Origin: Fibrobacterota bacterium
GTDB taxonomy: Bacteria; Fibrobacterota; Fibrobacteria; UBA11236
Length of the DNA stretch: 44,601 nucleotides
Assembly: GCA_028287505.1 (NCBI GenBank)
Contig: JAQBPN010000032.1
Span: 1 to 44,601, forward strand
Direction of reading: 5' to 3'
Part shown: positions 7,566 to 15,459 of the stretch, piece after piece
How positions within the stretch are numbered: position 1 is the stretch's first letter
How the letters are laid out: every line of letters starts with the position of its first letter
Notes under the pieces: generated by a model
Database searches by the model: none
What the model saw: only the letters and a program-made list of their open reading frames with translations
What the model was told of the DNA's origin: nothing
Position numbers and translations under genes: made by a program

Positions 7566-9841
7566 CGCACCGCCTCCCGTTCCTGATAGGACGGCGAAGG
7601 CATCACGCTGCCGATATCCATGGGAGTGCGCAATTGCTTCAGGTTGAAAGAGGCGTAAAGCGCGGCCAAAGGCAGGCAGGGAAGCCACCGCAAGGGACCC
7701 AGGACGAAGGAAGGGTATTCCATCACCATGTGGTTGCAGGCCCAGAGCGCGCCGATCAGCAGGGATGTCGTCAACGGCCAGAAGAAGCGTCCGCCCCCCC
7801 GCCCCAGGTAAAGATGGCCCATGCCGGGAAACAGGGAGTTGAAGGTGGAGGCCGTGCGCACGGTGAAGAGGGCGGAGCGATTGCGGAGGCGGGACACCAA
7901 TTCCAGGCGGATGCGGTTCTCGTGGACTCCCGCCACGGTCTTGAAACAGTTCTGGCAATGGACCCCTTTGCGGCAGGTGCGGCACATGATGCGGCCGCAG
8001 ATCTTGCACTCGAACAGATCCCAGCCGTGGGTATTCCGGGAGTAATGCCGGAAGCGGAAGAAGAGGGCAAGGGAAGCGGCTATCACGGCGGCCAGCACCC
8101 AGGAGCCCTGGATGTCCAGGATGCCCGCATGCACGGTCACCCCCAGGAAGTCCAGATCCAGGAGCGATCGCCAGGAAGCCCACCAGGCTTGTCCGGTGCG
8201 GAGCATGGGATCCATGGATTTGCGCGTAGCGGGATAGACGGGAAAATTCTCGTCATTGTCCTTGAGCCACTGGGTGACCCACTGCGCATCCAGATCCGCG
8301 GCCTGATCCAGGAATCTCTTGTGCTTGGTGGAGTTGTTGTTGTACAGCTCGGCCTGGCTTGAGTTGAACCAGGTCTCCACCATCTTCGGGGCTTCCAGGC
8401 GCGCCTTTTCGAAGGCGCCGACCGCCTTGGAGTATTCGAAGGTGGCCATGTCCAGGTTGCCTATGTTGAGCAGAGCGTAAGCGTTTCCGGGATCGATGCG
8501 AGCGGCTTCGCGCCCGAATTCGGCGGCCCTCAGGTAATTTCCCTGCTTCTTGTATTGCAGGGACAGGGCCAGCGAGCGGAAGACCGAGTCCTCGTGGCTG
8601 TGGGACGGAAAGGAAAGGGAGCGATCGGCGAGCGGCCGCTCATAGCCGCGCGACCAAGCCAAGTGATAAAGGTTCACGCCGAAGCGCGGGTCCATATGGC
8701 GTCCCAGATCGCGTTCCATCGTCACCAGGAACGGCACCAAGGCGATGCCCATTATGACCACTTTCAGCACCGATTTTTCTTCCGAGGTGCAATGCTTCCA
8801 AAGGAGCATTGCGCCAAGGAGACCGAGCAGGACGTAACCCGCCCCGCCCACGGCCAGGCTCAACGGCACCAGGGCGATCGCCAGGTAGCGGACGCGCAGC
8901 TCCACCGCATGCGGCATCTTTTCCGCCCAAGGATGGGCCATGCGCGGGTAGTGGCGGGCGAACAGGATGAGCAGGCCCAGCGCCCCGAAGATGCCCATGC
9001 CCATCCGGATGCAGCGGGACAGGTTGATGAGGAACAGGCTCTGCACGTCGTAGTAACGCAACAGCCTGAGCGTTTCCCCCAGGGAGGTCCACACCAGCCC
9101 CAGATCCCAGCCGAAGAAGGAATGTTCCTGGAAATGCAAAGTCAGATTCTGATAGGGCACCCAAGGGCAGAGCGGATCCAGCCTGCCCGCGAACTCCATG
9201 CCCTGGCGGGCCACCTGGAAGCGGCCCTGACGGATGGTTTCGCGCACTTTCCACAACTCGAGCTTGGCCAGATCGGGAACGCGCGTGTAACCCTTCTCCA
9301 GCATGGTCCGGTGCACTTCCATCTGCCAGGAATGGGCGCGCTGGTACATGCCCACCTGGCCCAGGATGCGCGCCAACTCGTAGTTGAGCCCCAGGTTTCC
9401 CTTGGCCTGCTTGGCCGCGGCCGCTAGATCCTGTTCTCCTGCTCCCGGCCTGGATTTCTCCGCCGCCAGCCCCAGGGCGAAGTTCGTCCACATGGTGGCG
9501 AGCGCCGATTGCGAAGGGCTTCCCTGAACGGGCGTGGTCGCCGCCGCTTCCGCGTTGGCGATGGGAGTCGCCAAGGGGCGCAGTTGCGCCATCAGGGACA
9601 TCCTCTCGCCTTCCGAGGTCGCGTTGTCGAACAGCTTCTGGGACAGGGGGAACCGCTTTTGGAATTCCCACCGCGAGACCACCGCTTCGCGAAGCGACTC
9701 CATCACCGCCGGTTGCGCGCGCAAGGGGGCCACGGCGGCCAACGCGGCGAGGACGACGATCTTCAGGCGCTTATTCAAGGCGGTACTCCATCCCCCGGGA
9801 AAAAATCGGATAAACCGTGTATCCGCACGCACTTGCGTCAT
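7562..9841 (-). CDS. Polytopic membrane protein with TPR region and cysteine zinc ribbon
   Basis: This 759-residue protein starts with a hydrophobic segment (about 24-42, ending LRAQ, possibly a signal peptide), then a soluble helical region (45-265), three membrane segments (about 275-295, 318-348, 357-375), a TPR block (415-515, including GNAYALLNIGNLDMATFEYSKA), another membrane helix (578-596), a Cys cluster with four CxxC-type pairs (CKICGRIMCRTCRKGVHCQNC, ten residues before and after split by basic residues, 612-632), and two further hydrophobic segments (686-705, 717-732). The family was not recognised. It overlaps the upstream regulator by ATGA and the downstream DUF4388 gene in the same way, so the three are translationally coupled. 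A membrane scaffold for the GTPase module is a reasonable inference. Confidence 0.6.
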   Translation of the reverse strand: MTQVRADTRFIRFFPGGWSTALNKRLKIVVLAALAAVAPLRAQPAVMESLREAVVSRWEFQKRFPLSQKLFDNATSEGERMSLMAQLRPLATPIANAEAAATTPVQGSPSQSALATMWTNFALGLAAEKSRPGAGEQDLAAAAKQAKGNLGLNYELARILGQVGMYQRAHSWQMEVHRTMLEKGYTRVPDLAKLELWKVRETIRQGRFQVARQGMEFAGRLDPLCPWVPYQNLTLHFQEHSFFGWDLGLVWTSLGETLRLLRYYDVQSLFLINLSRCIRMGMGIFGALGLLILFARHYPRMAHPWAEKMPHAVELRVRYLAIALVPLSLAVGGAGYVLLGLLGAMLLWKHCTSEEKSVLKVVIMGIALVPFLVTMERDLGRHMDPRFGVNLYHLAWSRGYERPLADRSLSFPSHSHEDSVFRSLALSLQYKKQGNYLRAAEFGREAARIDPGNAYALLNIGNLDMATFEYSKAVGAFEKARLEAPKMVETWFNSSQAELYNNNSTKHKRFLDQAADLDAQWVTQWLKDNDENFPVYPATRKSMDPMLRTGQAWWASWRSLLDLDFLGVTVHAGILDIQGSWVLAAVIAASLALFFRFRHYSRNTHGWDLFECKICGRIMCRTCRKGVHCQNCFKTVAGVHENRIRLELVSRLRNRSALFTVRTASTFNSLFPGMGHLYLGRGGGRFFWPLTTSLLIGALWACNHMVMEYPSFVLGPLRWLPCLPLAALYASFNLKQLRTPMDIGSVMPSPSYQEREAVR

Positions 9842-11241
9842 GTCTGGGCCTTCAGCCCGTACTTCTCTATCTTCCTATAAAGAGTGGATATATCCAACCC
9901 CAGAATCTTGGCCGCAGTGGGCTTATGCCAATGGTTTTGGGAAAGCACCCAGTAAATCCAGGCTTTCTCGATGTCATTCAGGGTAGGCACCATGCCGGTT
10001 TCCGGCATAACCGACGCGCTTTCCGGTCCCCACCCGCCCAATACGCCGGTCTCCGCCGTGGGAGAAGCGGAAGGCCCCGCGCCGGGAGCCGCCGGGACTT
10101 TCAAGTCCAGTTCCAGGGTTTCGATGGTTTCCCGGGTGCTGAACGCAATGGCCCGCTCCACCGCGTTCTCCAATTGCCGCACATTGCCCGGCCAGGCGTA
10201 ACCCTCGATCATGGCCAGCGCCCCGGGCGTGAAGGACTTCCTGCCATGGGCCTTCCGCTGCAGGAAATGGTTGGCCAGCAAGGCGGCATCCTCGCCGCGC
10301 TCGGACAAAGCCGGGGTGTAGATGCGCAGGACGTTGAGCCGGTAATACAGATCCTCGCGGAAACGGCCCTGGGCCACGGCCTCTTCCAGGTTCACGTTGG
10401 TGGCGGCCAGCAGCCGCACATCGATGCGCGAAGACGCGGTGCCCCCCACGGGAGTGATTTCGCGCTCCTGGATCACGCGCAGAAGTTTGACCTGGGTGCG
10501 CATCGGCATCTCGCCAATCTCGTCCAGGAACACCGTGCCCCCTTCGGCCACGGCGAAGAGGCCTTCCTTGTCCAGGTGCGCGGAAGTGAACGCTCCTTTG
10601 ACGTGGCCGAACAGTTCGGACTCGAGGAGGTTTTCCGAAAGGGCGGAGCAATTGACCACCACGAAGGACTTGTGCGCGCGCAGGGATTTCTGATGGATGA
10701 GCTTGGCCACCAGCTCTTTGCCGGTTCCGCTCTCGCCGGTGATGAGCACGGTGCTTTCCGAAACGGCGATGGCATCGATCCGATCGCGGAGCTGCCGGAC
10801 CGCGGGGGATTGGCCCACCAGTTCCACGCCCTGCCGCCGGATGAAATTCTTCAGTTCGCGGTTCTCTTCCTCCAGCACCCGCGTGGAGACGGCCTTCTCC
10901 ACCACCTTGCCCAGGAATACCATCTCGAACGGCTTGGAGATGAAATCGAAGGCGCCCAGCTTCACCGCCTCCACGGCCTTCTCCACCGTGCCGTAGGCGG
11001 TCATGACCACCACGGGCAGGCGCGGATACTTTTCCATCAGGGCTTTCACAACGGTGAGGCCGGACTCGGGACCCAGGGTCAGATCCACCATGGCCATCAG
11101 CGGCTCGGGACCTTCCATGCGCTTCAAGGCCCCGGCCACATTATGGGCCGAGACGGGGGCATAGCCTTTTTTTTCGAAGAATACCTCGAGAAGCCCGCAA
11201 AGGGAAACCTCGTCATCGACGATGAGGACCGGCGGTTTCAT
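9838..11241 (-). CDS. NtrC-family sigma-54-dependent response regulator
   Basis: The 467-residue protein has a receiver domain (1-115; phospho-acceptor D53, T81, K103), a sigma-54 AAA+ domain (about 140-370; Walker A GESGTGKE 169-176, Walker B FLDEIG with D240/E241, arginine-finger region FREDLYYRLN) and a Fis-type helix-turn-helix (420-465, PTAAKILGLDISTLYRKI). The sigma-54 contact loop reads GAFTSA instead of the usual GAFTGA (216-221). It is the first gene of the operon and would be expected to control sigma-54 promoters, perhaps for this module, in response to an unlinked histidine kinase. No kinase gene is nearby. No ribosome site precedes the ATG; a -10-like GATAAT sits nine bases upstream. 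Confidence 0.93.
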   Translation of the reverse strand: MKPPVLIVDDEVSLCGLLEVFFEKKGYAPVSAHNVAGALKRMEGPEPLMAMVDLTLGPESGLTVVKALMEKYPRLPVVVMTAYGTVEKAVEAVKLGAFDFISKPFEMVFLGKVVEKAVSTRVLEEENRELKNFIRRQGVELVGQSPAVRQLRDRIDAIAVSESTVLITGESGTGKELVAKLIHQKSLRAHKSFVVVNCSALSENLLESELFGHVKGAFTSAHLDKEGLFAVAEGGTVFLDEIGEMPMRTQVKLLRVIQEREITPVGGTASSRIDVRLLAATNVNLEEAVAQGRFREDLYYRLNVLRIYTPALSERGEDAALLANHFLQRKAHGRKSFTPGALAMIEGYAWPGNVRQLENAVERAIAFSTRETIETLELDLKVPAAPGAGPSASPTAETGVLGGWGPESASVMPETGMVPTLNDIEKAWIYWVLSQNHWHKPTAAKILGLDISTLYRKIEKYGLKAQT

Positions 11242-11250
11242 ATGCAGGCT

Positions 11251-11279
11251 ATTATCGCACTTTAAGAGCGCGCTGTCTC
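11251..11279 (-). promoter_or_regulatory. Putative sigma-70-type promoter of the Mgl/roadblock operon
   Basis: On the minus strand GAGACA (-35-like, four of six consensus bases) lies exactly 17 bases from GATAAT (-10-like, five of six). The -10 ends nine bases before the ATG of the regulator gene, which would give a leader of only a few bases, consistent with the absence of a ribosome binding site there. Read by eye only. Confidence 0.45.
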
Positions 11280-11397
11280 CCTTGGGAAGGCCCCCGGGGA
11301 CTGAAACAATTGGTAAAGCGGGTTGAGCGGGGTCCGGAAAAGGTCAAAGGGGACGGGATTCGGCGTGACCGATCCCTACCCTGAACCCTATGCCGGG

Positions 11398-11415
11398 AAA
11401 AGGCCGGAAAGGCCT
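11398..11415 (-). terminator. Weak intrinsic terminator after rpsT
   Basis: On the minus strand AGGCC, TTTCC loop, GGCCT and then TTT form a 5-bp GC-rich hairpin that begins inside the rpsT stop codon. The stem and the T run are both short, so termination efficiency is doubtful. Confidence 0.35.
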
Positions 11416-11674
11416 ATTTCTTGGAGGCGATAAGCGCGTGGATCTTGCGCTTGTAGTTGCTGACGGTATTCTTGGTGATGCCGGCGCGGTTGCGACGGGC
11501 AGCCTTGTCCAACATGGAGAAAAACCCGGGCAGTTCGGCCAGGATGGTTTCCTTCTTGTCGGCAGCGCGGATCTTCTTCAGGCTGGTTTTGATGGCGGAA
11601 CGGACCGCGCGGTTGGCAAGGCGGGCCTTTTCCGAGGTGATGACCCTTTTGATAGCTGACTTATGATTTGGCAA
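11414..11674 (-). CDS. rpsT: 30S ribosomal protein S20
   Basis: The 86-residue basic protein (MPNHKSAIKRVITSEKAR at the start, ending HALIASKK) matches bacterial S20 in length and in its N-terminal NHKSAIKR motif. S20 binds 16S rRNA early in 30S assembly. The start codon is TTG, with a strong GGAGG five bases upstream; no ATG is available near the conserved N-terminus. Escherichia coli rpsT also begins at UUG, where it lowers translation and takes part in control by S20 itself. The gene is monocistronic here, with its own promoter-like sequence upstream. Confidence 0.97.
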   Translation of the reverse strand: MPNHKSAIKRVITSEKARLANRAVRSAIKTSLKKIRAADKKETILAELPGFFSMLDKAARRNRAGITKNTVSNYKRKIHALIASKK

Positions 11675-11691
11675 ACGAGCCTCCGGTAACT

Positions 11692-11718
11692 TTTATAATC
11701 GGCTGAGAAATTTATCAA
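11692..11718 (-). promoter_or_regulatory. Putative rpsT promoter
   Basis: Minus-strand TTGATA and TATAAA are separated by 15 bases in an AT-rich stretch just upstream of the rpsT ribosome site. The spacer is two bases shorter than ideal; sliding the -10 by one or two bases gives near-optimal spacing with poorer hexamers. Confidence 0.4.
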
Positions 11719-11768
11719 TAATGGACGGTTTTTCCAACTCCCCTAGTGAAATGGGGTTAACCGGCGCC

Positions 11769-12425
11769 TCAACCGGGGTAAAACCACATTGGAACATGGA
11801 AAAGCGCAAAAATCGGGAAGATCAGGGGTTTCCAGATGTGGAACCACAGGGAGAGCAGTCCATGGCCCTGGCTGAAAACCTCAAAAGCCATAACCAGGAC
11901 CAGAGGGATGACTCCCAGTTGGGACATTCTGGCTTCATAAACATCCGCGGCCCGGTCCGACAGGAAGGCCGTGACGATTTTGGACCCGTCCAAGGGCGCG
12001 ATGGGCAGCAGGTTGAAGATGGCCAAGCCGAAGTTCACCAGAATGAAACTGGTGAGCAAGGTGAACCAACCGGTTCCATAGAGTATTGAGGCCAGGAAAA
12101 AGTAGAGGATGCAGCCGACCACGCCCAGGACCAGGTTGGACAGAGGCCCCGCGAATGCCACCAAAGGCAGCCCTGAACGGGGGTTGCGGATGTTCCGGGA
12201 GTCCACCGGCACGGGCTTGGCCCAGCCGAGCGGCATGTTGCTGAAAATCATCAGGGAACCCAGGGGATCCATGTGGACCAGAGGATTCAGGGAAAGGCGG
12301 CCCATGCGCTTGGCGGTATCGTCGCCCAACCGGTAAGCGGCCCAGGCGTGGGCGGCCTCGTGGAAGGTGAGGGACACGGTCAAAACGAAGAACCGGAGCA
12401 ATAGGTCTGGCAAGTGCTCTAACAT
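11769..12425 (-). CDS. Site-2 protease family (M50) membrane metalloprotease
   Basis: The 218-residue protein has the zinc motif HEAAH in its first membrane helix (FHEAAHAWAAYRLGD) and the second M50 motif NLLPIAPLDGSKI, whose Asp completes the zinc site. Four to five hydrophobic segments fit the compact YwhC/SpoIVFB-like subgroup without a PDZ domain. These proteases cut membrane-embedded substrates such as anti-sigma factors; the substrate here is unknown. The gene stands alone between rpsT and a divergent secreted protease. No ribosome site is evident before the ATG; the sequence just upstream is pyrimidine-rich (TCCTCCC). Confidence 0.88.
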   Translation of the reverse strand: MLEHLPDLLLRFFVLTVSLTFHEAAHAWAAYRLGDDTAKRMGRLSLNPLVHMDPLGSLMIFSNMPLGWAKPVPVDSRNIRNPRSGLPLVAFAGPLSNLVLGVVGCILYFFLASILYGTGWFTLLTSFILVNFGLAIFNLLPIAPLDGSKIVTAFLSDRAADVYEARMSQLGVIPLVLVMAFEVFSQGHGLLSLWFHIWKPLIFPIFALFHVPMWFYPG

Positions 12426-12561
12426 GGGAGGATAAATTACAAAACTGGGCCGCTTTCGCGATTGCGGGCCCTCCGGAAGCCATTATTATTAGGGTCGTAA
12501 CGCGGGGGACCACTTGCCTTTTCGATTGCACGGGGCCGCGGCCCCTGGCGGGAATTTCCGG

Positions 12562-13992
12562 ATGCGCCCGGGCGCCGCGCTGCTCACCCTGGGGTTGGCG
12601 GCCATGGGCCCGGTCCATGCCCAGAGCGGATGCGGGGAGGGCGCGGGGCCGGAAATCTCCGTGACCAACCTTTCCCGGAACGAGACGGTCGGATACGAAC
12701 TCCTGCTGATCAAGGGTGACTTGGCGGTTACTGCCGAAAAGGTCTACCTGGATCTCGACGGCATCCCGCCCGGCTTCCCGGGTTCGCCCTCCGTGGAACC
12801 GGACGAATCCGCGGCGGCGAAACCCGTGCGGGAATGGCCCGCCGGCGGAGGCCACTTCAAGGCATTGGTGCAACTGGCCAAAGGGCCGAACCACATCGTG
12901 CTCTCCGCCGAAGGGCACAGGACGACTTGTCTGGACGTCAATTACAGTCCCAATCCCTCCCGCAACACCATCCGCCTGGTCTTCGTGCTTTCCAAGGACG
13001 GGATGGAAGGTCCCGGCGTGATTCCGGCCGCTCCCGGGGACATTTCCGATCTGATCAGCGCCAAGAAACGCCTGGCCTTCGGGGCCCTGCTGATGGAAAC
13101 GGCCATGGCCGAACTGCTCCACGACGCGGGCAGGCCCCGCCGCACGGTGAGCTTCAAGCGGGATTCCCGGGGACACGTGGAGGTTACGGTCTTCCACAGC
13201 GCCCGCAGCGAGGATTCCCTGCGCGCCAAGACCGCGGACCAACTCTGGGAAGTGTTCCATCGCGAATTGGATTCCGCCTACCAGGACGGCCGGACCAAGT
13301 TCCTGTCCATGCTGGGCGGCTTCGGATCGGGCGCGCTGGGCGGAGGCAACCAGGCCATGTTCGGCACCGCCACCCTGTACAGCTGGGCCCAGGGGCTGGA
13401 CGAACTCACCTCCCGTTTTTCCGATCCGCGCAAGCCCGGCGACTTCAACCTCGTGGACGAATCCGCCTTCCGGAATTCCTTCTGGTCCAATTACAGCACC
13501 GGCATAGGCGCGACCCTGCACGAACTGGGGCACGCCCTGGGCCTTCCCCACTCCGGAGACGGCGACGATATCATGGAACGGGGCTTCGATCGGTTCAACC
13601 GCATCTTCATGATCCGCGAGGACGATCAGCTCATCACGGACCAGGCCGCGCACTACGGCCCGTCCAGCGCCGACCTGCTCCTCAACAATGCCTGGGTGCT
13701 GCCGGCCGCGCCCGCGGGCCTCGCCGCCCGGGAAGCCCGGGTAGACTATCGATTGGGACGCGCGGGAAACCGGCTGGCCCTGTCCATGCCGGGACCCGGG
13801 ACGGTAAGCCTGGAATTGTACTCCCCCTCGGGAGCCAAAGCCGCCACCGTATTCCGGGGCGTCCTGGCCCGGGGAGAGCATTTCTTCGCGCTGCCCAGGC
13901 TGGCGCCCGGAATCTACTTCTGCGCCGCGAGAGCGGACGGAAGAACGGACCGCAACGGGGGAACCGCCCTCGCTCGCATCCTCATCCCCTAG
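12562..13992 (+). CDS. Secreted zinc metalloprotease, YIL108W/Metallopep-like, with C-terminal sorting-type module
   Basis: The 476-residue product has a signal peptide (MRPGAALLTLGLAAMGPVHA), then a domain with FKALVQLAKGPNHIVL and LVFVLSKDGMEGPG, and a zinc site HELGHALGLPH (320-330) followed by DDIMERGFDRFNR. The HExxHxxGxxH signature plus the IMxRGFDxFNR turn resembles the Metallopep family (PF12044; yeast YIL108W), known mostly from eukaryotes. The last 80 residues form a beta-sandwich like FlgD/Por C-terminal modules (VSLELYSPSGAKA, LARGEHFFALPRLAPGIYF). I placed the start at the ATG giving a clean signal peptide; a TTG 48 bases upstream has a better GGGGGA ribosome site and is the alternative. 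The protein is predicted to be exported, and family membership is by eye. Confidence 0.75.
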   Translation: MRPGAALLTLGLAAMGPVHAQSGCGEGAGPEISVTNLSRNETVGYELLLIKGDLAVTAEKVYLDLDGIPPGFPGSPSVEPDESAAAKPVREWPAGGGHFKALVQLAKGPNHIVLSAEGHRTTCLDVNYSPNPSRNTIRLVFVLSKDGMEGPGVIPAAPGDISDLISAKKRLAFGALLMETAMAELLHDAGRPRRTVSFKRDSRGHVEVTVFHSARSEDSLRAKTADQLWEVFHRELDSAYQDGRTKFLSMLGGFGSGALGGGNQAMFGTATLYSWAQGLDELTSRFSDPRKPGDFNLVDESAFRNSFWSNYSTGIGATLHELGHALGLPHSGDGDDIMERGFDRFNRIFMIREDDQLITDQAAHYGPSSADLLLNNAWVLPAAPAGLAAREARVDYRLGRAGNRLALSMPGPGTVSLELYSPSGAKAATVFRGVLARGEHFFALPRLAPGIYFCAARADGRTDRNGGTALARILIP

Positions 13993-14039
13993 CCGCGCAG
14001 GCCTTCACGCCCTCGCCGCGGGCGAAGGGATGGCGGCTA
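13990..14039. terminator. Nested inverted repeat joining two convergent stop codons
   Basis: TAGCCGC at the left end pairs perfectly with GCGGCTA at the right end, and inside lies CCCTCGCC against GGCGAAGGG with one bulge. The outer arms contain the TAG stop of the metalloprotease gene and, on the other strand, the TAG stop of folC. No T run follows on either strand, so any terminator activity would be structure-based. Confidence 0.4.
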
Positions 14040-15437
14040 TCCTTCGCCTTGGAACTGCCTGAACCAGGCCAGCCCGGAGTACCGGGGCAGTAACATGGGG
14101 ATGACCTCTCCCAAAAGGTACAGGGAGCCGCAGGCGACCACCAGGTCGAACCCTCCGTCCGGGTCCGATCCCGCGGCGGTCGCGCCGGGGGATGAGGCAA
14201 CTTGGGACGGGGGAAGCTGAAGCAGCCTTTGCAACGCCGCCGCCTCAAGCGGAAAAGGCTCCAAGCCTTCACGCTCATGCGGGTCCAAAGCCGCCTGCAA
14301 TTCGGCATAAGTCAGGGCCCGCGGGAATTTCCCCTCCAGGGAAAGGAAGAGCACCCGGGAGGCGAACCCTTTGACGCTGCGGTAGACGGCGGCGAAATCC
14401 TTGTCGCGCATGACCGAGAACAGGGCCAGGATGCGGCGGCCCGGGAACTCCCGGCGCAAGTAAGCCTCCAAGGCCGCGATGCCTCCGGGATTGTGGGCGC
14501 CGTCCAAGAGCAGCGGCGCCATGCCCGGCTCCTCCAGCAACTGGGTGCGGCCGGGAACCCGGGAACCGGCCAAGGCCGGGACCAGCAGGTCCGGGGAGGG
14601 CAAAGGCCCTTTGAGGAAGGTCTCCATGGCGATCAGGGACAAGGCCAGGTTCTCCCGCTGGTGGGTTTCCAAGCGCAGGGAGGCAGGTAACCGATAGGTA
14701 GCGTATCTCCCGTGGAACTCCAGGACGGATCCTTCCGCCTTCCAGGGATAATCGCCCATGGCCAGCACCGGACTGCCCGCCGCCAGGGCCTTGGTCCGCA
14801 GCTCGGCCAGCAGATGCGGCCGGCCTTCCTGCACCACCATGGGCACGCCGGGTTTGAGGATGGCGATCTTCTCGCGCCAGATTTCCTCCACGGTGCCGCC
14901 CAGGATGGACGTGTGATCCAGGGAGATGGAGGTCACGGCGGTCAGGACGGGAAGCACGGCATTGGTCGCGTCCAGGCGGCCTCCCAGGCCGGTTTCCAAA
15001 ACCACTGCCTCGCAGCCGCGCGCGCGGAAATAATCCAGGGCCATGGCGGTGACGCATTCGAAGTAGGTGGCGTTCAATTCCAGGATCGGGCCCATGGCCT
15101 TTCGCAGCCAATCCACGATCCAGGCGGTCGGAACCGGCTCCCCGTCCACCAGGATGCGCTCCCGGAAACTGACCAGGTGGGGGGAAGTATACAGTCCCAC
15201 GCGCGAAAATCCGGAGACCCGCAGCATGGCGGCCAGGTTGGCGCAGACGCTGCCTTTGCCGTTGGTTCCCGCCACGTGCAGGAAGGTCATGCCCGCATCG
15301 GGACGGCCCAGGCGATCCAGAAGGGCGTTGATGGTCTCAAGGCCGAGCTTGATGGAGAATTGGTTGCGCCGGAACAGGAAGTCCAGGCAGTCCCGGTAGG
15401 TCACCGGAAGGGGCGGGGCGGGATCGGAAGCGGTCAT
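14037..15437 (-). CDS. folC: Bifunctional folylpolyglutamate synthase/dihydrofolate synthase
   Basis: The 466-residue protein carries the FolC P-loop HVAGTNGKGS, the YTSPHLVSFRERI motif and ALDYF/VVLETGLGGRLDATN, all standard for the Mur-ligase-like FolC family. It adds glutamate to dihydropteroate or reduced folates in the cytoplasm using ATP. It lies 22 bases after accD on the same strand, the same accD-folC order seen in many bacteria including Escherichia coli. An Ala/Ser/Gly-rich insertion near the C-terminus (about 415-440) makes it slightly longer than usual. Confidence 0.96.
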   Translation of the reverse strand: MTASDPAPPLPVTYRDCLDFLFRRNQFSIKLGLETINALLDRLGRPDAGMTFLHVAGTNGKGSVCANLAAMLRVSGFSRVGLYTSPHLVSFRERILVDGEPVPTAWIVDWLRKAMGPILELNATYFECVTAMALDYFRARGCEAVVLETGLGGRLDATNAVLPVLTAVTSISLDHTSILGGTVEEIWREKIAILKPGVPMVVQEGRPHLLAELRTKALAAGSPVLAMGDYPWKAEGSVLEFHGRYATYRLPASLRLETHQRENLALSLIAMETFLKGPLPSPDLLVPALAGSRVPGRTQLLEEPGMAPLLLDGAHNPGGIAALEAYLRREFPGRRILALFSVMRDKDFAAVYRSVKGFASRVLFLSLEGKFPRALTYAELQAALDPHEREGLEPFPLEAAALQRLLQLPPSQVASSPGATAAGSDPDGGFDLVVACGSLYLLGEVIPMLLPRYSGLAWFRQFQGEG

Positions 15438-15459
15438 GGGCCGTCGTCCCGGCGAAAGC

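Noticed and set aside
11719-11768. Intrinsic terminator after the site-2 protease gene
   Set aside because: An AACCCC/GGGGAGTT stem exists on the minus strand but it has a bulge and is followed by GGAAAAACC rather than a T run.
12514-12561. N-terminal extension of the secreted metalloprotease from a TTG start
   Set aside because: It would place 16 residues before the signal peptide, though its ribosome site is better than that of the chosen ATG; kept as an alternative only.
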